A stretch of 5,057 nucleotides of DNA from Halobacteriales archaeon QS_9_68_42 (GCA_003022905.1 PXSE01000070.1:2162-7218); one strand, 5' to 3'; positions 1 through 4,745 are shown, numbered from the stretch's first letter. The notes: generated by a model not told the origin, from the letters alone. A program made the numbers and translations.

Positions 1-99
1 ATGAACGCGTTCGTAGACGTGTCGAACGGTGATGCGGCTCCCCTCGATGTGAGGCTCGTCGTGGACTTCCTGCACGATGCGGGCGGACTGCTGTGACAT
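1..99 (-). CDS. DUF433 family protein, N-terminal part (runs off the left edge)
   Basis: The reverse strand opens with ATG at 99 and stays open to base 1, giving 33 residues. They begin MSQQSARIVQEVHDEP and continue with the segment HIEGSRITVRHVYERV. The pattern of a short lead, then a G-[ST]-R-I-T-V-x-x-V core is the hallmark of the DUF433 N-terminus. DUF433 is a small helical, often antitoxin-like family, and in haloarchaea it is commonly coupled to a PIN-like protein (family knowledge). The C-terminal half and any toxin partner lie outside the window. The start is supported by a TATA-like AAATATT centred about 26 nt upstream, the spacing expected for a leaderless transcript. Acidic residues are few in this fragment. 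The family call is fairly firm; the antitoxin role is inference. Confidence 0.75.
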   Translation of the reverse strand, partial: MSQQSARIVQEVHDEPHIEGSRITVRHVYERVH

Positions 100-121
100 C
101 TACGGAAATCTTCGGTCCGGG

Positions 122-128
122 AATATTT
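122..128 (-). promoter_or_regulatory. TATA-like box for the DUF433 gene
   Basis: AAATATT on the minus strand is centred about 26 nt before the ATG at 99, so transcription would start at or next to the start codon. The box lies inside the loop of a short inverted repeat (CCGGGA 117-122 / TCCCGG 132-137), which could serve as an operator or be chance. Confidence 0.5.
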
Positions 129-250
129 GAATCCCGGCCCCATCCGACAGGGACAGCGGCCCCTCGAAGTCAAGAAGCCACCGATCACTACGCACGTCTA
201 CCTCCCAGCCAAATCACCGGGGTTCAGGTGAAATTGTACCTTGTGAGTAG

Positions 251-258
251 TTTTATAA
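251..258 (+). promoter_or_regulatory. TATA-like element in the gene-poor region
   Basis: TTTTATAA stands out as A/T-rich in the stretch between the DUF433 and response-regulator genes. Read on the plus strand it would start a transcript near 280, just ahead of the structured segment at 358-611. It also reads as TTATAAAA on the minus strand, so its direction is undecided. There is no clear BRE on either side. Confidence 0.3.
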
Positions 259-357
259 CACCCTCACCCGTCTGATATCCGGACTCCCATCACGTAAACG
301 AGGAAGTTGGGGGTTGGAGTGGGTTCCAGGAGCACGCAGTGGTTATCTCAGCTCGTG

Positions 358-433
358 CGATGTAGGGCGCTAAGCCCCGTCCTCAGTGAGCGTCGAAGGC
401 GCGAGCAGGGAGGGGATACAGCGCCCGTCATCG
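358..433. repeat. Long interrupted hairpin with C-GAA-G apex
   Basis: CGATG (358-362) pairs with CATCG (429-433). After a 2x2 mismatch, GGGCGCT (365-371) pairs with AGCGCCC (420-426). Inside this, CCCC (375-378) pairs with GGGG (412-415), and CCT (381-383) with AGG (407-409). The apex is GCGTC (390-394), loop GAA, GGCGC (398-402), with one G-T wobble. The plus-strand core around 374-384 resembles, from memory, the conserved 3' segment of haloarchaeal IS200/IS605-type tnpB elements, where the guide RNA lies. No tnpB gene is present here. Confidence 0.55.
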
Positions 434-461
434 TCCTCACTTCCACTGTACGGCACGGCCT

Positions 462-489
462 TACTACCCCGCGGTCGAACGGGGTAGTA
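462..489. repeat. Perfect 10-bp inverted repeat
   Basis: TACTACCCCG (462-471) and CGGGGTAGTA (480-489) are exact reverse complements around an 8-nt loop (472-479). No T-run follows on either strand, so a simple terminator is not indicated. It separates the long hairpin at 358-433 from the cloverleaf-like fold at 521-611. Confidence 0.7.
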
Positions 490-520
490 CGACGCTCGCC
501 GCGCTTCCGGCGTTGTTCAA

Positions 521-611
521 GCGTGGTTCGAAACGGCGAAGCCGTTTCGTCACTGTGGGAACTCGGAGATTTCCCGCAACGACGAGAGAGCGAAGCTCTC
601 TCGGACCACGC
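521..611. repeat. Cloverleaf-like set of four nested stems
   Basis: An outer stem GCGTGGT (521-527) / ACCACGC (605-611) encloses three hairpins with almost no spare bases. The first is CGAAACGGC (529-537), loop GAA, GCCGTTTCG (541-549). The second is TGTGGGAA (554-561) / TTCCCGCA (571-578), with one G-T wobble and a 9-nt loop. The third is CGAGAGAGC (583-591), loop GAA, GCTCTCTCG (595-603). Hairpins one and three are perfect, share the same size and loop, but differ in stem sequence. The block begins 22 bp downstream of the response-regulator stop codon. It is not a tRNA: there is no acceptor end, no normal anticodon arm and the arm lengths are wrong. Confidence 0.6.
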
Positions 612-633
612 CGAGGGAGTGGGTCGGGGTAGC

Positions 634-1290
634 TCACGTCCCGTCTGGGTCCGTCTCCACCCTGAACCCTTCCTCGAGTTCGACCAACACCAGCTCCGTG
701 TCCGCCGCGAACGTCTCGTAGTGGTCGCCGTCGGGGTCGATGGTGGTCCGGCTCGAGATGAGGTCGCCCTGCCGGAGGGTGTTGAGCCGGCGGTACACCG
801 TCGTCCGGGCCAGCCCCGTCGCTTCGACCAGTTCGCCGGCGCTCTTGGGCGACTCCTGGAGCGCGTACAGACAGCGGCGCGCCTTCCGGTCGCCCAGCGC
901 GTCCAGCACGGGGTCCTCGAGGCCGGGCGGCAGCTCCGTCGACAGTTCGTCGACGAGCTCCGTCAGTTCGTCCCGTCCGACCGGCTTGAGGAGGTACTCG
1001 TCGAATCCCATCTCGACGATGTCCGCCTCCGGCTCGACGGCGGTCACCATCGCAACCGAACAGTCGTGGTCGGCACCGCGTATCCGCTCGAGTATCTGCT
1101 TGCCGCGCATCTCCGGCAGCCGCCGGTCCAAGAGCGCGACGTCGACCTCCGTGTCCAGCCGCTCGAGGGCGGCGCCCCCGTCGTAGGCCGTCCGGACGAG
1201 GTAGCCCGCCATCTCGAGCCACTCCTCGTACAGGTCGGCGAGTTGGCGCTCGTCCTCGACTATCAGCACGTTCGGTCGTTCTGCCGACAT
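634..1290 (-). CDS. DNA-binding response regulator (REC receiver + winged helix)
   Basis: This 218-residue protein has an N-terminal receiver domain (about 6-118). E12 and D13 form the acidic metal site, D55 in LLDRRLPEMRG is the phosphoacceptor, T83 is the switch threonine and K102 in LLKPV is the invariant lysine. All catalytic positions are present, so phosphorylation by a histidine kinase is expected. After a short linker (119-130), residues 131-205 form a winged helix-turn-helix: LGDRKARRCLYAL, then SAGELVEATGLARTTVYRRLNTL with the recognition helix at 162-172, then a wing around 178-192. This resembles the ArsR/TrmB-like domains of haloarchaeal regulators, not the HalX domain often found behind archaeal receivers. 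No kinase gene is adjacent, so it is an orphan here, and its target cannot be read from the window. The ATG at 1290 gives the expected N-terminus just before the first receiver strand (NVLIVEDE). No Shine-Dalgarno is visible, which fits a very short leader. Confidence 0.92.
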   Translation of the reverse strand: MSAERPNVLIVEDERQLADLYEEWLEMAGYLVRTAYDGGAALERLDTEVDVALLDRRLPEMRGKQILERIRGADHDCSVAMVTAVEPEADIVEMGFDEYLLKPVGRDELTELVDELSTELPPGLEDPVLDALGDRKARRCLYALQESPKSAGELVEATGLARTTVYRRLNTLRQGDLISSRTTIDPDGDHYETFAADTELVLVELEEGFRVETDPDGT

Positions 1291-1322
1291 CAGCGGTCCG
1301 GCGCGGGGTATGAGCCGCTTAC

Positions 1323-1336
1323 TGAAAACGATTCGT
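1323..1336 (-). promoter_or_regulatory. Probable promoter of the response-regulator gene
   Basis: On the minus strand CGAATCG (1336-1330), BRE-like, is followed by TTTTCA (1328-1323), TATA-like. The box is centred about 35 nt before the ATG at 1290, which would give a leader of roughly 10 nt. This agrees with the absence of a Shine-Dalgarno there. Confidence 0.4.
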
Positions 1337-1413
1337 GAGCCGCCGCCCCGGAGCCGGAGCGGCAGGGGCCCCGGAACGACGACCGGCGCGACGCCGGACG
1401 GGTCCCGACTGCC

Positions 1414-1668
1414 CTAAACGTAGCCTTCCTCTTCGAGACCGTCCATCAGGTCGTCGACGAGCGCGTCGACGCTGTCGTAGGGGTAGTCGCCCTGGCCGGA
1501 GGCCTCCTGGTTCAGCTCCATCGCGGTGATGGTCTCGTCGCCGACCTCGAACGTCGTGCCGGGGCCCTGCGGGAGCGCCGGCACGAGGTCCATCGGGCTG
1601 TTGACGGGGTAGTCGGCGCCCTCGAACGCTTCCACAAACTGCTCGCGGACTTCCGCTCTGTCCGTCAT
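1414..1668 (-). CDS. MTH865-like family small protein
   Basis: This is an acidic 84-residue protein. Its middle reads PMDLVPALPQGPGTTFEVGD and continues into a TAMEL segment (48-52). It ends with a DYPYDSVDALVDDLMDGL helix (61-78) and a short EEEGYV tail. This layout (helix 5-17, MDLVPALP..GP.T.FE.GD core at 26-44, C-terminal V..LVDDL..GL helix) is the signature I know from haloarchaeal MTH865-like proteins. The archetype is a Methanothermobacter protein with an EF-hand-like fold and no assigned function. There are no cysteines, membrane segments or signal peptide, so it should be cytoplasmic. The ATG at 1668 has a GAGGT ribosome-binding site at good spacing. It lies 71 bp downstream of the SCP2-like gene and 123 bp upstream of the response regulator, all on the same strand. 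Confidence 0.85.
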   Translation of the reverse strand: MTDRAEVREQFVEAFEGADYPVNSPMDLVPALPQGPGTTFEVGDETITAMELNQEASGQGDYPYDSVDALVDDLMDGLEEEGYV

Positions 1669-1674
1669 GGTACG

Positions 1675-1679
1675 ACCTC
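1675..1679 (-). promoter_or_regulatory. Shine-Dalgarno site of the MTH865-like gene
   Basis: GAGGT on the minus strand ends 6 nt before the ATG at 1668. It confirms this start and implies a leadered transcript. Confidence 0.55.
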
Positions 1680-1720
1680 GATGTGCGGGCCGCTCCGGTT
1701 GTGCGTGGTGCCTCTCAATG

Positions 1721-1738
1721 CCGGCTGGTTAAAGCCGG
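1721..1738 (-). promoter_or_regulatory. Inverted repeat with TATA-like loop between the SCP2-like and MTH865-like genes
   Basis: CCGGCT (1721-1726) and AGCCGG (1733-1738) flank GGTTAA. On the minus strand the sequence CTTTAACC (1734-1727) could be a TATA box giving a leader of about 35 nt for the MTH865-like gene. The stem could instead protect the 3' end of the SCP2-like transcript, since it starts 2 nt past that stop codon. The sequence does not decide between these. Confidence 0.3.
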
Positions 1739-1739
1739 G

Positions 1740-2162
1740 CTAGTACTGGTAGTCGGTGTCGAGTTCGCGGCCGGTTTCGGACATGGCGACGGCGGCCTCG
1801 CTGTACTGCAACACTTTCTGCATGTCGCCCTCGATGTCGAAGACGCCGGACATCATGCCGTCGATGGGGCCGATGTCGCCCCGGTTGAGCGCGACCCAGT
1901 CGGAGTAGTCCCCGCGGTAGACGAACCCGGCGTCGACCTCGTCGGGGTCGTCTATCCCGCGGGCCTCCGTGCAGGTGCCGTCCTCGAGGCCGATGAAGAA
2001 GTAGTGGTCGTCGGGTAGCCGGTCGTCGGCCCGGACGTGGAACACGAAGTCACCGTTGAACTCGGCGCCCCACCCCTGGCCCTTCTCGGCGTACTCCTCG
2101 TTGTCGTTCAGTTGCTCTCGCCACTCCGCTATCCACTCCTCCGAGGGGAACGGTGTCGCCAT
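1740..2162 (-). CDS. SCP2-like (sterol carrier protein 2 fold) protein
   Basis: This 140-residue, very acidic soluble protein resembles the haloarchaeal SCP2-type proteins annotated as sterol or lipid carriers. An N-terminal helix carries FPSEEWIAEWREQLNDNEEY (5-24). Next come WGAEFNGDFVFHV (31-43) and a strand-rich middle with HYFFIGLEDG (53-62). The C-terminal part, YSDWVALNRGDIGPIDGMM (86-104) followed by SGVFDIEGDMQKVLQYSEAA, matches the SCP2 pattern in which a G-x-x-x-I-x-G-D-M step precedes the last helix. The fold binds lipids or acyl chains in a hydrophobic tunnel; the ligand here is unknown. An in-frame GTG at 2174 would add four residues (MTRT). I prefer the ATG at 2162 because AGGTGA lies 8 nt upstream and because the protein then starts with the usual short lead to FPSEEW. 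It is divergent from the membrane-protein gene. Confidence 0.75.
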   Translation of the reverse strand: MATPFPSEEWIAEWREQLNDNEEYAEKGQGWGAEFNGDFVFHVRADDRLPDDHYFFIGLEDGTCTEARGIDDPDEVDAGFVYRGDYSDWVALNRGDIGPIDGMMSGVFDIEGDMQKVLQYSEAAVAMSETGRELDTDYQY

Positions 2163-2170
2163 GGTCCGTG

Positions 2171-2176
2171 TCACCT
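2171..2176 (-). promoter_or_regulatory. Shine-Dalgarno site deciding the SCP2-like start
   Basis: AGGTGA lies 8 nt before the ATG at 2162. It overlaps the alternative GTG at 2174, which argues for the ATG. The GTG could still act as a leaderless start if transcription begins at about 2177. Confidence 0.5.
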
Positions 2177-2200
2177 GCCGGCACGTGGGCGGTATGTCGC

Positions 2201-2206
2201 ATAAAT
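2201..2206 (-). promoter_or_regulatory. TATA-like box for the SCP2-like gene
   Basis: ATTTAT on the minus strand, preceded by a BRE-like CGAA (about 2213-2210), predicts a start near 2177 and a leader of about 15 nt that carries the AGGTGA site. Confidence 0.5.
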
Positions 2207-2223
2207 GATTCGCCGCCGGCCGT

Positions 2224-2235
2224 GGTTTAAAAACC
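2224..2235. repeat. Perfect A/T-centred inverted repeat in the divergent promoter region
   Basis: GGTTT (2224-2228), AA, AAACC (2231-2235) is an exact inverted repeat about midway between the two divergent start codons. It could be an operator shared by both promoters, or an extra TATA element. It is short enough to be chance. Confidence 0.35.
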
Positions 2236-2255
2236 CGGCTACGCCTCCCGCAACG

Positions 2256-2262
2256 TTTTATT
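2256..2262 (+). promoter_or_regulatory. TATA-like box for the membrane-protein gene
   Basis: TTTTATT is centred about 29 nt before the ATG at 2288, predicting a nearly leaderless transcript. It overlaps the possible TTG start at 2261, which therefore cannot be part of the mRNA and is rejected. Confidence 0.55.
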
Positions 2263-2287
2263 GGGTAGCCGAGGGAGAAATGAGTGG

Positions 2288-4174
2288 ATGACCGCGACCT
2301 CAGAAGCGCGGGACGAACGAGCGGACGAGGGGGCCGAACAGGGGTCGGTCCTCCGGGCGACGGTTCTAGCCTCGCTCGTCGCCGCCGCCGTTTCGGGGGT
2401 GTTCGTCTATGGCCTCCAGCGGCTGTACATGCGGTATCTCGGGGCCGCCATCGGCAACGGATCGCCGACGCTCGGGCTGGTCGGGTGGATCATAATGACC
2501 GTCGTCTTCGGCGCGATATTCGCCGGCCTCGCCGGGAGCCACGCCGAGAGCGGCAACAGCACCACGGGCTACGGCCTCGTTTACGGCGTCGTGCTGGCGG
2601 TGTTCGTCGGTCTGCTGGCGGTTCCGGCCGCCGTCGAGGCGACAACACAGTGGCCGTTCCCGTACACCCGGGTGAGCGTGAGCACGCTGGTCGGGTACGG
2701 GCTGTACGGACTCGTGCTCGGCTCGATATTCGGCAAGCGAATCAACCGCCGGCCGCTCCGGCCGCTGTTTCTGGTCGGCCGGACCCGGTCGACGGTGGTC
2801 GCCTCGCTGGTCGCCGGAGCCGTCGCCGGCGCCCTCCTCGTCGTCTCGGCGCCTCACTACTTGGTGTATTTCGCGCTCATCGCCGGCGCCGGCGGGTCCG
2901 TCCCGGTCGGGTTCGTCGTCTTTCTCGCCTTCGCGGTATTCCTGGGATTGGGCTTTGCGGTGTATCCCGCCCGGCGCGTCGAGCGCCGGGACCTCCCCGG
3001 CCAGAGCGGTCTCAAGCTGGGGGCGGCCTACGGCGTCGTCCTAGTGCTCCTGGCGGGCGTCCTTGTCGTTCCGCAGTTCCTCGGGGCGGCGACGGCGTTC
3101 GACCCGCCGGCGCCCAACGGCAACACCCTCGGGGCGTACCTGCTGTTCGGCGTCGTCCTCGGACTGGCCTACGGGAGCCTCGAGGGCCACGGCTCCGCCG
3201 CGCCGGCGTTTCTGGAGGGCCGCGGCGTCCCCGTCCTCGGCGGGGCGCTTCTCGGGGGCGGCGCCGGCGTCGGGTTCGTCTTCGCCAGCACGCCCCAGCC
3301 GATATACTTCCTGGCGCTGAGCTACCTCGGGGTGCGACCGGACTGGCAGCTCGGCATCGTCGTCTGGTTCGCCATCGCGCTCCTGCTCGGCGCCGCGTTC
3401 GTCCCGCTGGCCGCCCGGGCCGTCGAGTCACACATTAGCACCTCCCGCGGCGCCGTCGTCGGCCTCGTCTACGGAATCGGCCTCACGGCCGTCGTCGGAA
3501 CGGTGATCGTCCCCTCGATCGTTCGGTTCCGCGGCTTCCCCATTGAGGTGCCCCACACCCGGGCGCCGATACTCGCCTACGCGGCGTTCGGGCTGGTGTT
3601 CGGTGCCGTCTACGCGTTGCTCCGGAAGCGGCGCCTCGCGGGCGGGGAGGTCCCCACTTCGCCGTCCGTCGGCACGAAGGGCCAGCGCGCCATCGTCTTC
3701 GGGTCGCTGTTCGGCGGTGCCGCTGGCGGCCTGCTGGCCTACCACATGGTCAGCCCGGTCACCATGCTGTTCATGGGGTCGCTGGTCGGGTACGCGGGCT
3801 CCATCGGCGTCGGCTGGGTCGTCTGGCTGTCGCTGTCGCTCGTGTTCGGCCTGGTGTTCGCCGTCGCCGTCGGGCCGCGCCTCGGCGACTACACCCGCTC
3901 CATCGACGAGTTCGCCCAACAGGAGGAGGACGTGAACGACACGCTCGGCGACTACCTCGAGGAGGCGCCCGTGACGACGACGGCGACGCTCGCCGGCTTC
4001 GCCTACGGGGTCGTCCTCGCCGTCGCCGTCGGCGCCATCGCCATCCCCATCGCGGTCAACACCATCTCCACACACGGGATGCCGGTCCCGGTGCTCCAGC
4101 CGTACTTCCTGCTCGCGTTCGTCGTGTACGGCCTCATCATGGGCATCGGCTACGGGGTCGTCCGGGAGTACTAG
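2288..4174 (+). CDS. Polytopic membrane protein of four repeated four-helix modules
   Basis: This is a 628-residue protein with an acidic cytoplasmic N-terminus (1-20) and about 16 hydrophobic segments rich in G, A, V and L. The segments fall into four diverged copies of one module at about 22-150, 167-300, 313-447 and 466-626. Helix 2 of each copy carries a G-x-V-V-[WF]-x-x-x-A/S-x-x-F/L-G-x-x-F-A motif around G75, G220, G368 and G521. Helix 3 carries [AV]-Y-G-V-V/I (YG at 99, 248, 395, 573). Helix 4 carries [YF]-G-L-V-L/F-G-x-x-Y/F-G (141, 288, 435, 615). Loops after helices 2 and 4 are basic (PARRVERRD, KRINRRP, RKRR), which puts them and both termini inside the cell. The outer loops hold conserved prolines. 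An acidic insert (536-560) follows helix 2 of copy four. No transporter, enzyme or cofactor motif is visible. The single module recalls small four-helix haloarchaeal membrane proteins such as DUF6789, from memory only. Function unknown. The ATG at 2288 follows the TATA box at 2256-2262. Confidence 0.9.
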   Translation: MTATSEARDERADEGAEQGSVLRATVLASLVAAAVSGVFVYGLQRLYMRYLGAAIGNGSPTLGLVGWIIMTVVFGAIFAGLAGSHAESGNSTTGYGLVYGVVLAVFVGLLAVPAAVEATTQWPFPYTRVSVSTLVGYGLYGLVLGSIFGKRINRRPLRPLFLVGRTRSTVVASLVAGAVAGALLVVSAPHYLVYFALIAGAGGSVPVGFVVFLAFAVFLGLGFAVYPARRVERRDLPGQSGLKLGAAYGVVLVLLAGVLVVPQFLGAATAFDPPAPNGNTLGAYLLFGVVLGLAYGSLEGHGSAAPAFLEGRGVPVLGGALLGGGAGVGFVFASTPQPIYFLALSYLGVRPDWQLGIVVWFAIALLLGAAFVPLAARAVESHISTSRGAVVGLVYGIGLTAVVGTVIVPSIVRFRGFPIEVPHTRAPILAYAAFGLVFGAVYALLRKRRLAGGEVPTSPSVGTKGQRAIVFGSLFGGAAGGLLAYHMVSPVTMLFMGSLVGYAGSIGVGWVVWLSLSLVFGLVFAVAVGPRLGDYTRSIDEFAQQEEDVNDTLGDYLEEAPVTTTATLAGFAYGVVLAVAVGAIAIPIAVNTISTHGMPVPVLQPYFLLAFVVYGLIMGIGYGVVREY

Positions 4175-4187
4175 GCCCGCCCCGTGG

Positions 4188-4196
4188 TATTTTATC
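4188..4196 (+). promoter_or_regulatory. TATA-like box for the leaderless DUF357 gene
   Basis: TATTTTATC is centred about 26 nt before the ATG at 4218, the exact spacing for transcription starting at the start codon. The short T-rich run lies 14 nt past the membrane-protein stop, so it may also help end that transcript. Confidence 0.6.
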
Positions 4197-4217
4197 ATTG
4201 CCCCCGAAGGAAGCGGC

Positions 4218-4508
4218 ATGCCCGCCGACCTCGAGGAGAAGACCGATCGCTACGAGTCGTTGCTGGCGGAGGCTCTGGAGGCGGCCGAGATCGTCCCGCC
4301 GGCGGGGACGCCGCTCCACGAGGCGGCCCTCGACTGCGAGGAGATGGCCCGCTCGTACCTCGAGGACGGCCGCCACTTCCGGGCGGTCGACGACCCGGTG
4401 AACGCGCTGGCGGCGTTCTCGTACGGCCACGGCTGGATGGACGCCGGCGCCCGGGTCGGCCTGTTCGCGGTGCCGACCGAGGGAGAACTGTTTACCGTTC
4501 GACAGTGA
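4218..4508 (+). CDS. DUF357 family protein
   Basis: This 96-residue, acidic, all-helical protein matches the archaeal DUF357 family. Helix one is LEEKTDRYESLLAEALEAAE (5-24), followed by a proline-rich turn (VPPAGTP, 26-32). Then come ALDCEEMARSYLEDGRHF (37-54) and DDPVNALAAFSYGHGWMDAG (58-77). The last two form a TPR-like helical hairpin, and DDPVNALAxFSYGxGWxDAG is the most characteristic stretch of the family. The protein ends soon after, with GLFAVPTEGELFTVRQ, the normal length for the family. There is no known biochemical role. No Shine-Dalgarno precedes the ATG at 4218, but a well-placed TATA box makes a leaderless mRNA likely. It is 43 bp downstream of the membrane-protein gene, with its own promoter, so no operon is implied. 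Its stop codon is the first part of a long palindrome. Confidence 0.85.
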   Translation: MPADLEEKTDRYESLLAEALEAAEIVPPAGTPLHEAALDCEEMARSYLEDGRHFRAVDDPVNALAAFSYGHGWMDAGARVGLFAVPTEGELFTVRQ

Positions 4509-4579
4509 TTACTGTAAGTCATTACCGGATCGACCGCACGAAGGCGTGCGGTCGTACCGGGAAACAGCTACAGTAATCA
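4506..4579. repeat. Long imperfect palindrome starting on the DUF357 stop codon
   Basis: TGATTACTGTA (4506-4516) pairs perfectly with TACAGTAATCA (4569-4579). Inside, CCGG (4525-4528) pairs with CCGG (4557-4560). Across a 2x2 mismatch, CGACCGCACG (4531-4540) pairs perfectly with CGTGCGGTCG (4545-4554) around loop AAGG. The A/T-rich terminal repeats and G/C-rich core resemble a small palindromic repeat element (MITE or REP-like) as well as a 3'-end hairpin. The DUF357 stop codon TGA is the first three bases. No flanking target duplication was found. Confidence 0.65.
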
Positions 4580-4711
4580 GTATGAGGCTACCGGCCGTGG
4601 CCGAACGAGGCGACCTCGTCGTCGAGCGACGTCCGAGAGATGCCTGCCGAACGCCGGAGCGGCGCGCTCGCGGAATCACAGCCGGCAGCATCCCCTGCCT
4701 CCGTACCCCCC

Positions 4712-4720
4712 TCTTTTACG
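4712..4720 (+). promoter_or_regulatory. TATA-like box for the small wHTH gene
   Basis: TCTTTTACG is centred about 30 nt before the ATG at 4746, predicting a leader of only a few bases. The alternative in-frame GTG at 4731 would lie upstream of the transcription start. Confidence 0.5.
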
Positions 4721-4745
4721 TCGGTCGGGCGTGTCCCTCCGGTCG

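Larger units (their letters stand above)
358..611. ncRNA. Candidate structured RNA or element remnant in a gene-free stretch
   Basis: The interval 100-633 carries no ORF with convincing haloarchaeal protein character, yet 358-611 is packed with complementary segments. They are a long hairpin at 358-433, a perfect 10-bp hairpin at 462-489, a smaller possible hairpin CGCCG/CGGCG at 497-512, and a four-way-junction fold at 521-611. On the plus strand three hairpins end in the same C-GAA-G loop, which is exceptionally stable in single-stranded DNA and in RNA. It could be an independent plus-strand RNA transcribed from near 280, the 3' leader-like tail of the minus-strand response-regulator transcript, or the end of a vanished transposable element. 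I recognise no standard RNA: no SRP helix 8, RNase P core or tRNA. The pairings are read by eye. Confidence 0.4.

Noticed and set aside
117..137. tRNA T-arm-like sequence (TTCAAAT on the minus strand)
   Set aside because: The 5-bp stem around the 7-nt loop does not form in the correct register, and no acceptor, D or anticodon arm is nearby. I also do not support a tRNA-type attachment site.
93..275. 60-codon plus-strand frame
   Set aside because: Its composition is not protein-like for this organism, it has no ribosome-binding site or family signature, and it overlaps the DUF433 start and promoter.
521..611. Cloverleaf fold as a tRNA gene
   Set aside because: Hairpin loops are three bases in two arms, there is no anticodon-type loop with flanking conserved bases, and no 3' acceptor structure. 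The GGTTCGAA string is coincidental.
464..1222. Minus-strand frame of 252 codons overlapping the response regulator
   Set aside because: It is extremely rich in R, G and A, typical of a shadow frame in high-GC DNA. The overlapping frame has intact receiver and HTH motifs.
307..1338. Long plus-strand open frame of 343 codons
   Set aside because: It lies mostly antisense to the response regulator, whose domains are clear. It is arginine-rich with no acidic haloarchaeal character, and its first part crosses the hairpin region.
2261..2287. TTG start adding nine residues to the membrane protein
   Set aside because: The TTG lies inside the TATA-like box, so it would not be transcribed from that promoter. 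The ATG at 2288 fits a nearly leaderless mRNA.
4509..4745. Several short frames on both strands between the DUF357 and wHTH genes
   Set aside because: They run through the palindrome or the wHTH promoter and show no family features. Beyond the palindrome (4506-4579) and the TATA-like box I see nothing in 4580-4745.
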